Made by a program: the position numbers and the translations under genes. A DNA stretch of 64,000 nucleotides from Pempheris klunzingeri (lineage: Eukaryota; Chordata; Actinopteri; Acropomatiformes; Pempheridae): assembly GCF_042242105.1 (NCBI RefSeq), contig NC_092016.1, forward strand, positions 11,794,501 through 11,858,500. The letters are read 5' to 3'. The notes under the pieces were generated by a model, which saw only the letters and a program-made list of their open reading frames with translations, was not told where the DNA came from and did not search any database. This document shows positions 1 to 15,300 of this stretch, one piece after another (the stretch's first letter is position 1; the number at the start of each line of letters is the position of its first letter).

Positions 1-1918
1 ACATAACAGGGGTGTCAAAAACACTGTAGGTTTTCTGGAGGGCAAAGTGTTTAAAGTGTACGCTGTTGGCTCTTGCTCCAACATCTGCTTTTAATTACTC
101 AATTAGCGCAATCATTTAGTCTCCTTGACATTCATCCAAATAGCAAATCATAGCCGGAAGTTGTTCTGTTTAAACAGAGCGTTAAGAGGAGTCATGAAAA
201 ATGCATGGACGATAATGTATATGGATACTTAACTAATTGAACCAATTAAAGGGAGGGTACTGGTTGGATTGAGAACAGCGCCGGCATCGCCCTCCGGGAT
301 GAAGCTTTGACACTTCTGATCTACAGCCTCCCCTCTCCCTATTCACAGCCCTGGGCCTGAGGTCATATTTCAGCAGACAAAAGGTTTTTGACTTCAGTCA
401 TACAGCAACAATGAACCAAAAATGTAAAAGCCATGCAGAGTGAAGGCTGTATAGAGCATCAGACGGGCCATTATAGTACAAAGTAATAGCGTGTCTAGAT
501 TCTTGAATTGGTGTTTAGAACACCTAATCTGTCCTCAGAACCTGGAGAAAAACATATGCAGGATTTGTTAATGCACATACAAATTACATGTCTGTCTTAA
601 TCTCCATGGAAGTCAATGCCATTGCTACCACTGAAGTGAACTGTGAAGTTTGAAATGCACATTAAAAGCAAAATCCTTTCTTTGTTTGAACTTTCGGGAC
701 ATTTGTTTGTGCATCACAGTGAGACTCCTCTCTCAGATGTGAATATATGTATATTTCAGGACAGACACACCAACAGATCAACCTGAGGGTTAAATGAATA
801 TCTGCTCAATTTAAGATGAGCTAGCTTACCTCCTCCCAAAGTTAAACCAAAGCAATCCCCCCACCAAAAAAAAAAGAAAAGAATGATTGTACCCCTGCGG
901 TGGTGATTTCCTGCATGCTATGGATGCATAAATAAACATAGGCATAAATACACAGAGGACATTGACTGGGACTAGCTGGCCAAGTGGGGCAGCTGTTATT
1001 AAAAGGGCTATTTATCACTGTCACCCCTCTCAGGTTCCATCCCTCTCTGCCCTCCAGCGATGTCACTAGGCCGCACAGGAACAATGTGGCTCATCCAACC
1101 AAACCTACCCCCTCTATCATATATACACAAATGCATGCAAACACACACACGCTTATGGTCACAGACACACACAGAGTAAACATGCATGGCTTTACCTGCT
1201 TGCATGTGTTTATTGTGTGCAGCATAAACTGGAATCGACTTCTCGTTTGATGACTTGGCTGAAACAAACACAAAAACAAGAACCTCGCTCCTTTCGATTT
1301 CCGTCAAATATCTACAACACAGCTACACAGCACACACCGTTCATTTTCTGCTCTGTTACTTTATTGATTGTGGCCACAATTATCCACTTTTCTGAAGCAC
1401 TGCATTAAGTGAATTCCCCCTTTGTTGGACAATAAGTACAGAAGGTTGGCTAAGTCATGCTATTCCTCAGCCTAAGGGGACAGTCTACTTCTCCTGCACC
1501 CTCATCATCATTAGCAAGCCCAGATAAAAACACACCTCAATTAGTCCACCTCTGCTAGGGGAGCAACATCAAGTAACGCAGACGCCTCCAACTGACCCAT
1601 GCCATAACTTCTCTTACGGCCGTTCACGCCATGTCCACACTCAGGGCCGACGATTACATTATCGAACAGTCACGCACTGCTTAAAGTTGTCAGATTGAAA
1701 TTAAATAAAATCCCTGCATTTTCAATGTGTCTTGCAGTAAGTTGGAAAATATTGTATGACTTATACAAAAGACGAGATGCGTGTTTTACTGTAGTCAGCA
1801 AGGCTCTGAAGGACTTTAAATAAATAATATTCATACCAAGGTTATGTTAGAAAATAGATACATTAATGAGCATTTGCCATAACATATACAGCACAGTTAT
1901 TCCTGATAAACCTTTCAC

Positions 1919-2189
1919 CAATTAGTTATTTGGTCTATGAAGTGTCAAAAAATTCACATCCCAATTTCCCAAAGCTGAAGGTGACTTCTTCAAATGTCGT
2001 GTGTTCTCTGACCAAAACTTACAAGTATTATTGTACAACGATATATAACAAAGAGAAGCAGCAAATGCTCCCATTTGAGTAGCTGAAACTGTAGCACTTT
2101 CTAGCTATTTTTGCTAAATAAGTCACAAAAATCATTAATCACTTGTTAAAATAGTTGCAGATTATTTGTCTATCGGCCGTTTCAGCTGT
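1919..2189 (+). repeat. Interspersed hAT-like MITE, copy A
   Basis: The stretch from ATTAGTTATTTGGTCTATGA through CCCAATTTCCCAAAGCTGA and CTTCAAATGTC to GTTGCAGATTA follows the internal consensus I remember for the abundant teleost element that begins GGGCTGCAACTAACGATTA. The 5' end is missing and the 3' end is degraded. The hAT classification is from memory. Confidence 0.55.
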
Positions 2190-3765
2190 CTTTTATGTAG
2201 TTTATATATGATTTCTTGTCTACATCTACCCAGCACCGACCAGCTTTTTAATTCAGATCACCCTCCTTTTCTTTCATCTAAGTACAACTGTGGTCTACAC
2301 CACCTCTAAACCTCTCACCCAAAGCAATCCACTCACGATTAATGAAGTGCTTACTTAACCAATTTAAACCCTTAATTCCTATTAATTCAACATAATAGCC
2401 ACCCTCTCTGCCAGAATTAACAACACTCTAGCAGAAACTCACAAGTCTCTGCAGGCCAGAAAGAGTCCACCCAGCAAATTCTGTATTCTTTGATAAATAT
2501 GTAACAGTATGTATATCACAGTTAAAATGCATAACCCTCGTGTAAGACCCCTATCAAGTCTGCTTTACACCTGTATTACATTTCTCCCTCAATCAGCAGC
2601 TTTTCTGAGACACCGGCCTCCCACGAGGAGCAGAAACCATTACAAGGGACTGCAGCTCATTTGCAGAAAGATTGGAGATCACGCTGCATCAAAAAGTATG
2701 TGAAGCATTTCTGAGAACAAAATTGATTTATTCCATTTCTATGTTTGTATGCAGCATCAGTATCAGTGTATTTAATGTAAATCCCCAGTCTAGTATTGGG
2801 TTGCTGTGTAGGTTGCTGCTTATTGTGCAAGTAAGAAGCAAGGCAATCAAATAACACAAGTAGCCTGCTCTGGTGCTAAATCATGGTACATGCAATATTT
2901 TTCATATAAAATATTTTGTCATGAACTGAATGATAAAACATATGTGCAATGTAACAAATGATATCAATCAAACAAAACTATGCATTTTGCCCTTTTTCTG
3001 ATTCACTGATGCCGCTTGTTTAAGCTACAAAGACATTAGGCTGCTTCTTGGTGAAATAAAAGGCCTAAGCAAATAAATAAATATTTCTGAATATTTCAAT
3101 TTTGACTTAGGAAAAACAGATCAAGCAGAGCCCGTGGCTAGAGGAGCCTGACTGCATGCTCGTGGGGGGTAAAAGACAGCCTGGGGGGTGTGGAGGGCGT
3201 CTGTTTTTTAATGAGCTGAAACTTTAAATACTGCATAATATATAACAAAAATGGATAGTTCATTTAACTCTCCCAATAAGTCATGGAAAAACTATTAAAA
3301 CCCATTACTCTCTTAATGTCAACAGAGTAAGCATTAAGTATGAATGAAGTGAACATGATACCACATCGTCGACAAGATAGAAAAACAAAACAATAATCAG
3401 CTTTGACTGAGAGAAAAAAAGGATATGGGGTAAAGTTAAGTGGACAAGCTTAAGGGCATCAGCTAAACACAGTAAAAGCAGTGACGATTTTATATTAAAC
3501 TATATACATTTGCATCCACTATAAGAATACAAAACTAGCATGTTTATGATTCTTTAAGCGTGAAGTGGAATTTAAGGAATCTCAGTAAAATTCTTCCGTA
3601 TTTTTATTTACTGCATTTACGTAGTCCTTATGTCAGCTGGGAGTGGCCTTACACCAGAAAAGCTAGAAGAGATGACTGACAGACATTTCAGCCACCCACT
3701 GGCAGTAGCTTTGGCAACACTGATTGGCACAGCAGGCATAGTGTTTCAATACTCCCCCTTCCCCC

Positions 3766-3792
3766 TACACACACACAGAAACACACACACAC
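3766..3792. repeat. CA microsatellite, short, interrupted
   Basis: ACACACACACAGAAACACAC-type sequence, simple dinucleotide repeat. Confidence 0.8.
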
Positions 3793-4984
3793 CCCCGTCA
3801 TAAAGATAAAGAAGGAAGAGGGGATGTAAAGAAAAGAATTATGGTGCGCCTTGTCATCCCTTGGGTGAAGAAATGTACCATAATAGATTTTTAATGGCTT
3901 CAGTACGCCAGCCCCACTCCAAAGAAAAAGAAAAGGTACTGATTCAAGTGCCAATGACAAGAGGTCAGCCATTGTTAACTACTGAATTTTCTAACAATCA
4001 CAAAAAAAATCCTTTTGATGCATCTCACTCTGCTTAAGTGTTAAGTATTACTCCTTCAGAGCTGCATATGTCTGCAGCTGGAGATGTTTCTACTAGAAAA
4101 GTAATGAGCTTTATGTTTCAGTTGTCACATTATAATTCAGAAAGTGCCATTTCACGGTGAATATTGTGACAATGTTGGCTGACACCTCTGCATTAACATG
4201 TAATTCCAGTGTGATCCTTAAAGTGATCTGAGTGATGGCTCAGGTACCCCTGCTGCTCGTGGAGCAAGCACGGCAACGGTGCTGGTGGCCGATCCAGAGG
4301 CTTAATAATGATAACCTCGCCAGTATTAGCTGCAGGGGTTGTTCACACAATAATTGTTTCTGCCAAGCCATATATCTATATGACAGAGAAAAAACACTGG
4401 CGTGACTTTCCTGCTAAATAATTGATTTAAGAGTCGGATACATCAACTATTTCAAGGAGATGAAAATGGTTTGTACTATTTTTTTTTTAACTGAAGAAAC
4501 TGAGAACTTATGAGCTAATTAGAAGATAATTACAAGTCTCTGCAAGTTGATTAGCAATTTCAGTGGTGAACATTAACAATTTACAGCAACACTACGCTCA
4601 ATTTCAGCACTTGTTTTGCTTTACTTACCTACATTCTAAACAGTACAAGTATTTAAAGATTTCACCTTGACAAAACTTATTACCAGCGTCAGCATGCAAT
4701 TAAACTTGCCAAACAGGCATTAATTCTTTGGTCATTACCACATTAGATGTGTTGGGTAATTTAGAAACTTCAATACAGGACGAGGCTACCGTGGCTATTA
4801 AAAGGCATCAATCTCGCTCCAAATGCAGATATATTTTGTTGTTAGTTGCTGCAGCAGCTCATTTGAAATCCAGATACCCTAGACGTGCTCTGCTGGTGAC
4901 TGAGGTTCAACGTGTAACGCTAAGCCTGTGCCCGAGCTGGAGGGGTGCCCTCCCCTGCAGGTTAGAGTGACTCAAAGGTGAAGC

Positions 4985-5235
4985 CCTGAAAATGAATACA
5001 ATGTACTCACATGCTCCGCAGTTTAGATTTCACTGGCTCACATCATCCTGTAATAGCCGCACACAAAGCTGCGGCCAGTTGCAACCCCATGACATTGTGC
5101 CTGGCTGCACGGCTGTATCAATGCAGCTCATGGGTCAAAGGGTCAATGAGTAATTAAGACATGGTTGCCTGAGCATTCCCCATGCACACTTTCAGCCCTG
5201 ATGAAAGGTTTGAAATGAAAGGAGGTGGATTTAAG
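4985..5235. promoter_or_regulatory. Candidate conserved non-coding element
   Basis: This is a non-repetitive, non-coding stretch of balanced composition, with blocks such as AAAGCTGCGGCCAGTTGC, CATGACATTGTGCCTGGCTG, GGGTCAAAGGGTCAATGAGT (a direct-repeat nuclear-receptor-like site) and AATTAAGACATGG. The texture resembles vertebrate developmental enhancers. Conservation was not tested. Confidence 0.3.
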
Positions 5236-6816
5236 TGCAGCCTGATACTGTGGATCAGATTTCCATAAGTGTGTCTAAATGTTCCTTGTTCAAGGCAATT
5301 AGTATGATTAACAGATAGTGTAGTGTCATCAGGCTAAGACAAGCACATGAATTCTGCATCAGGTTTAGACATTTTTTACACAACAAAGATTACATTGCAA
5401 GTATAAACATTTACAGCAGTCGACTGAAATTTTGTTGAGGTGTAAATTACTGCACATCCAGGGAGCTTAAATATCATCAGAAATAACTCTGATTACTTTC
5501 TGTATTTCTTGATAATACTGCTACTGTAAGTGCATTCACTGCATTCATTTGTAGAGTTAGCCCTACAAAAAAGGATTCAGACTCCATCTAAAGAGGAGGA
5601 AGGAACATTTCTTTCATAAATTCAATTATGCAGTTATGTGTTCTTTCATAGGATAAGCAAGTTTTACAAAACAGCACATTCATGAGGAGGCTGTACATCC
5701 TGAAGAGCATCTAGGCCAATATCACTGCCTTCAAGTGCAAAAAAAGGTCGAAAGGTGAATTGATTTACATGCACAACAAGAAATTATTTGTTCTGCTTTA
5801 TTGTTGCTAAAAATGAAGAGGCCAAGGCCAGAAAATTGAGGTTGCTGATAAATGCTATTAGTAGGAGATGCTGAGGGAAGAAATCAATATGGCAGTTTGT
5901 CACCCTGCCTCTCAGAGGGAGCAGGACTCCGCTGCGGAGGTAAGTGTGCCCTGTCAGCAAAGGACATTACCAGAAATCAAAGGCCACAGAAGGCCTGAAG
6001 GAAGGGATGTAGCTGTCTCTACACAAAGGCCACACTTTGGTAATTAAAACCTATTTTATCAGACCTGTCTTGTCACTGGTTTTTCTCTAACAGTATTGAC
6101 TATCTGCTGCATGGAGAGTGATCACTAATTCACCTTTAAATAAATGAGCTGGGGTTATTTAAATTCCTGCATTTGTCACACAAAATTAAGCCAAGGACAT
6201 TGAAGTAGCAAATAAATTACACCACTTGTATGAATTATCAATAATTCTGAAGACTTGGACAATAAAGGAAATATTGTCTGTCTTATTGGACTCATACTGT
6301 CTTACGCTGATCAACACTTGTTAAACCCTTCTGCAATAAAAAAAACATCAAAGTCAAATCTTCTGCTGCACTGTCAATTTATACGCTTTAATATTTGTTT
6401 CAAATATATACTTTTACAATGCAGTGACTTTGCAAACACACACACTGAAGACTGTTCACGGACTCTGCTGTGAAAACATCCAGGAAAAGGGTGTGGTGTC
6501 AAACAGTGTATTCTTCCAGAAATCCTACACTTTACATTAAATTTTAATGGAAAGTTAGCTTTCCGAATAAACGCTGTCAGTATTGTATGTCAGTGTGATA
6601 ACATGCATAACCGACTCCTCCAGTGTAACTTTTGAATCTTAAATAATTAAACACAAATGAACCTGTGCAGTCAGACAACAGGATCACTAATAACACAAGA
6701 TGGCACTTTTGTCAATAGCTCCACGGGAATATCACCTTGGTAACTGTCGTAAATACAGCATCCTGGCTGATGAGTTTCTTGAAAACACATTGAAAACAGT
6801 GTTTTCTTCACTTTTG

Positions 6817-9383
<2,567 letters not shown>

Positions 9384-12300
9384 CTAAGCAGCAGGTTTAC
9401 TCTCCACCACCCGCATCTTGTTCTGAGCAGTCATCTGCAGTACATCCTCTATGTCCTTGGTTAGCTCCTCCAAAAAACAAAAGATGAAAGAAGTGAAATT
9501 GAATTCCCATTATTCCCATTATTATTCCACTTGAGCACAATCTTTCATTCAAAAAATATATTCATGTTATTATAATATACTAAAAACATGTATTTGGTGA
9601 CACACTCTTCAGCAGAAGCACTCCAGCTGACCAGAACTTATATATGCAAGTTTCATGATGAGGAGAGATCGTTAAGTCATTAACATGGTACCTTAAAATT
9701 GGTTTCTCCTTGCAGTTTAGAGGCTGATATTTCCTGATGAATGACTGACAGACCCCGAGTAAAGGTCACCAGAGCTCCCTGGAGATCTTCTGAGACCGTT
9801 CTATTAACGACACCCCAAACAAATGAGTTTACTAATGTTTCCCATGTTGCTAGCTAAGAAACAATCATCTTGTTCATCTGATGGTGGTGTTTAAATGAAA
9901 CCTTCAGCAGACAGCTTCTTGAGACTTTAGGGAGATGAGCACAGCTTGATTTAACTGTTACAGCACTGTGTAAGCTAAAGGATTTGAGTGATAAATATGT
10001 TAAATAACCCTCTACTTAACAACTTGTAGAGTTCTTAACAACAACCACAAAGCCAGAGGTGGCATCCTAATCCTCTAGAAGAATTGACTTTACTCTCAGT
10101 CTGTGGAAGTCTTTCATCTCCCTAATCCGGCACTGCTTTTTATGTGCTTGTCTATTTGAACAGACAGAAGTAAAGAAAACTTAAATGTGCTCAGAATTCC
10201 TTCTCCTACTAATGAACAGTAAATTTAATTAATACTATGGGTATATGAATTTGATGCAATAAGAAATACTTACATCAGTCCAATATTGCATCGCTTACTG
10301 TTGTCGTAAAGAACAAAAACGGTGCCTTGCTTTCTCTGAAATTCAAAAAACACACAGTCAAAAGATGAGCTTTAAGATCACATCGTGTAGATTAAACCAT
10401 TTAGCATTCCAGTGTCATACTCGCACTTTACATTTTCAAAATATTAAAATCAGTGCAGTCAAAGATACATCGTTTTTATCCCATGCATTTTTATTCCTTG
10501 TCAACATTACTCCCAATGCAGCTTGACTGCCTACAGTCTGGTGGAGATTTGGGTGTAGCAGCTAATGCAGCCTGAGCTGCAGCCCTTAAAGAGGAATGAG
10601 AAGCAGCCTACTTTGGTCTGATAGCATCATTTCTGTCCACATCCCTGGATTTTTTTTTGTTGTTGTCATTTTCAAACTTGTAGTTTTCAATCGCAATTGT
10701 GCTGACCATGTGACATCACTCAAGGTAATTTAAAGTTTGGGTTTTTACCTTCATGTTAAATCCTATGCCATAAGCCTTGCACATCTTAAGGAGCACATTA
10801 TGGTAATACATGGAAAGGTTAGAGTGAAACAAGTGGGTCCCAATAACTGCATAGCGATTAACCACAGGAGGCTGTAAGAGAGACAAAAAACAAGAAAAAA
10901 AAACATAGAATTTAAGTGTATAATTATTGGCATTAGTCTTTCTGTTAATCATGCTATGTTCTATTATATTTGGGGTTGAAGTAGTAATAGGTGGTGGTGT
11001 GTGTAAAATGGGTGGAGTAGAGATAGCTGAACCCCGTACACATATCCTTAGGGTCACTGCTGAGTTTGGGGAGTGTGTGTGATTAGTAAACATGATGAGT
11101 GTGGGGCACATGTGGTAAACTGTTGGGCCTTTCTTAATTAACTGCAGGGAGGAACAATTAATGTTTAGAAGACATGCCAAATACAAGATGAACTTAATTG
11201 TATGATGCCAATCAAAGAAACTACAGTTTTGGGACTGCAAAGATTCGCATTCAGTTTGAGACAAAAGCCCTACTGAATGCACAAAAGGACTACTCAACGC
11301 ACAATGCACATCACCATAATAGACGTTCTGGGCGTGTGAGTGTCGTAAGTAACATTCGAGAGGTCGATTACTTAAAAGTGGCAAGGCTCAAGAGGATAAA
11401 AATGTTGCTGGTTCTCATGCACCTTTGGGAGACAAAAAGAGCAGGCCTAAGCCCATGTGAGCCCAGGAGATAGACCATAACTCGCTGTGATGGCTGCGTG
11501 TTTGCGGTTGTCAAACACAGGATGCTCACACAACAATAAAAGTGTCCAACAGGGATTTAATTGTGTTTGTAATATGCAGGCCCCTAATGATGGCCACTGC
11601 TGAAGCCATTAACCACTGCGGTGGCTAAACTGCTGCACTGAAGCACCAGGCCACCAACTAAATGAATGTTTGATAAAATAATACAAGTCGCAGATTAACA
11701 AGCGTAAACTCAGGCATACTGCTAATAAAAGAACACTATTGTTTAAGGCCTGGCAGCAGGTTGATGAGGTGTTCAAGCATGCATACACATGCATAATGAA
11801 AATGGTATGAATTATTAATGTGTTGATTATTTAGACTCATCTATCAAAATGGTAATGAATTCAGCACCTAAACACCAATTGAGCTCAGTGCGTAATTACA
11901 GTATTTAGTTGTATTTAACAAAAATGAAGAGCAAAACATTGATCTATCTTCGTGATTACTGGAATGGTATAATAATATCCTCCAAAGTCTCAGCATGCTT
12001 TAGATCTGGTGGTTTCTTTGTTGTTGTTGTGGACAAAAATTATTTATCATTTAGGGGATTAAAAACACAGCATACAGCATTTAAAATCAAGCTTTTCATG
12101 TTCAAGAAAATGAACATCATCAAGACTGTTATTAAAAGCAAATATAAGAAAAGTACTTTGGCTGCAATCTGGTGTTCACAGCATTTCTCTCTGATTGGCA
12201 TTGGCACTTCTAGACAGCCGGCGCGGCAGTTCAGCGTTCCTCCAGTCATCATCAGAAGCATCTGGGTCATGGCCAGCTGGTCACTGTATGTGAGGTTCAG

Positions 12301-15300
12301 ATCAATAGCCCACACCTGCAAACACAGACATCACGAACTCTGAGTCACAACAGAGAAAAACAGACACTAAAAACATAATATTTCCAATTTAATCACAAAA
12401 ATGGAACATCAAAGGATTCCACCCACCAATCCTTATAAAGAGATGGGTCTGTGACTTTTAATCCTTACCATGTTATCCATGTTGAGAGGCAGGGGGAAGG
12501 AAAAACACGGTTAGTGGTGCATGCTCGACACATTTAGGTAATTCAGTTGTAGAATGACACGTGCACAAAGTAGATCCTTCCCTGCGTATTTAGAGTCTGC
12601 CCTGGGCTACTTTGTTTGGCTCAGGTCTGATGAGAAGCTAAGTTCAGATATGTATGGTAAATGGCGTCATTATAAGTATATTAAGGGGTCGGGTATGGTC
12701 ATAGCCTTCTGCTTAAAAAGGGCTAATTTTCCCAATAATAACCTAATAGCTCTGCCCTCTCTTCAAAAGTGGCAAATAAATCACTAGTGAAGGAGTTGTT
12801 AATAACTAAGTGGCAGTCGGCTGCCTCCTTTTGCTGTTCCTATTTGTCAAAGTAAACGCTCCTGCCACTGAATGCAAATCACTGCCTGTCTGAACCACGC
12901 AGTCTCTGTAACCTGAGCACATTATCTTCACAAACACATTTCATATGAACTGCACTTTAAGTTTTATTAAATTCAAATATACTGTGAAACGTAGGTCATT
13001 GTCCAGGGCTGCAACTAACAATTATTTTCATTATCGATTAATCTGGCCGTTGATCTGATCGATTAATAGTTTTTCTATTAAATGTGGGAAAATAGTGAAA
13101 AGTGCCGTTCACATTATGTCATCACGTCATCATGTCATCACATCATCACATCATCATTACGTCAAGGAGATGTTTACAATGATAGAGGACAAAGAAAATC
13201 TTTGTTTGGCATTTTTTTCAGATCAAGATGATTAATCGTTTACTATAATTTACAAATAACTGGCTAATAGCTCATAAATTCAGATCATCAAATTCAAAAC
13301 ACAATATATTAGTTTTACAGCAGCAGTCATACGAAACTTCAAAACACCTCTATTGAACCACTTGAAGAAATACCCAAAATAAAATATTAACATATTGTAA
13401 TGTCTTTTTCTTTATCTTAATATGCAACATGTTATGCCTTTCACTAAAACGTTCTAGTTAGTAATATAAAAGTAAATATTGTAATTTCAACATTATGACT
13501 AAGCCTTAAAATTGCATACGTGGTATTTTAGAAAGGAATAACAGAATACACAGTATATGATAAGTGTAGAACAAGTGTAGAATAAACAGTAGACAGTAAA
13601 AAAGGTTCAAAGAATTTTAAGCTGTGTGCAGTCATGTTTAGCGACACTTCAGTAGTATGTACTGCACTCAGCCACCTTTACTGTCAGTAGCTACCACTGG
13701 ATAGATGCTAGTCTCTATGCATCAGGTTGGTACCTGGGTCTGAGTGATGGACACACTCCACAGCGCCATTCACTCGACTCACTAAAAATCATACTCTGAT
13801 GTCTCATTGTTACTCTTAACAAAGCCGTGGGAAATGTAAGCCTGGATTGTACCTGTTTTCTATTGCCTTGCATTTTCATTAAAAACCTTGATGCTGCAGC
13901 TGGGGCCCCAACGTTCCACAATGTGAGGAACGACTGCAAGGGCAAACATATGTGACCCACTTCTTCCCATCAAATAAAGTAGGCAGCTTTTAGCAACAGG
14001 TTTGAATCTAAATTGATGTTTAAATCCAGACAGGTTTGCCCATGTGGCTCTCCTCTGTCTGAGCTGTGTGTGTGTGTGGAGAGATGGTTAAGAGTCTGTC
14101 TTTAATGTTCCTGCCTCTATTGAAGCACAGGCTGTTTAGAGTCTATTCTTAATTATGCTGTCAGTGAATCCCATTCAATTTCAGGTCAACATTGAGGCTG
14201 AAAATTAATTCTAAGGCTGTCATTATATACACTACACACTAAACAGTTAAAGAAAAGGGCAGCTTCTGTCCCTATGATGAATTTGAGAAATAACACATAT
14301 GGTCACTAAAATGACAATTTAGTTGGACTGTATGAAATCCTGAAATGTAAGAAATGTGAGACATCATTTTACCATATAATGTGGTAAAATCATCAGTTCA
14401 TGTAAAGACTAATGACAAAAATTATTCTGGTATTTTAGGTCTTAAACGAATCATGAATACTAGTTCACTAAAATAAATAGTAATTTTAATACTAATAATT
14501 CTAATACAAAATATCTAAAGTTTGAACATACAAATTGCATAGTCTGAACAGTGCTTGATCACACTGAGTTAACACGTAATCCATAAGATACTACCCTCTA
14601 GTGGCAAGCATGTCCTTAGCTAATGTCTACTCCAAATCCATTTGTTATACTGAGAATCCATTATGAATGCAACCATAAATAAAACAAAAGAAAAAAAAAA
14701 AACAATAGATTTATTAAAATGTCTTGAATAAGCGGAGGATGTATTCCTATCTGATGTATTTCTAATGAAAGAAGGAGAAAAAACACATTCAGTGTCCTTT
14801 TTCATACCGCTCTGTGAACTGGTAAAATAGCTCTAGTGCTTTGTAGTGCAGGTTTAGTATTTTATAGACCATATTATAAACAAAGCATTTCATTTTACAG
14901 CCCTGGATCAATAAGCAGTCAATGTAGCCACATGTTAGGAGCAGAGGTTAAACCATCATAAACCAGTCCATTTCCAATATCATAAATCAAGAGGGTTTCA
15001 ACAAAACTTAATCCTGACAAATGAAATAAGGCTTTGACAGCGCCTTGCTGCAATAACGAGACAAATTTCAGTCGACCACTGCAGGTAACCAGCTAGGGGT
15101 TAAACACTGACAGGGCATCTCAGTGAGGCTGCCAAATCACTTTAGAATGACCTATTGTCTGAAAGATAGGTGCCTCTGAATTTCTCGGCATTGTAAGGTT
15201 AAAGGGCAAGCCTTAAATGGTGGAATCAGTGTATCGACACAATAAGACCTGACAGTTTATTAGATGGCCTTGTGACACATTTGGTCCCTGTGCCCACTGT

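Larger units (their letters stand above)
1..6816. other. Non-coding flank left of C15orf61
   Basis: I see no supportable exon on either strand. Open frames here are 60-95 codons, lack flanking splice signals that join, and resemble no family I know. The stretch holds one diverged interspersed repeat (1919-2189), a short CA microsatellite (3766-3792) and several AT-rich, homeobox-site-rich blocks listed separately. In the human order MAP2K5 follows C15orf61 on this side. I looked for its PB1 and kinase motifs on the minus strand and did not find them, so its first exon presumably lies beyond the window or in sequence I failed to recognise. Confidence 0.6.

Noticed and set aside
1..6816. MAP2K5 exons expected from human gene order
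   Set aside because: No minus-strand frame shows the PB1 or kinase motifs, so the gene is not annotated; it may begin outside the window.
10716..11384. 222-codon minus frame
   Set aside because: It is IQCH exon 18 (10749-10871) read through into its flanking introns; only the exon part carries family sequence.
11909..12343. 144-codon plus frame
   Set aside because: It is antisense to IQCH exon 17, whose minus-strand translation fits the family and the splice sites.
13117..13163. Possible cluster of CRE-like ACGTCA sites or a short direct-repeat array
   Set aside because: The TCATCA units are a microsatellite inside a MITE copy; there are no spacers as in CRISPR arrays and no promoter nearby.
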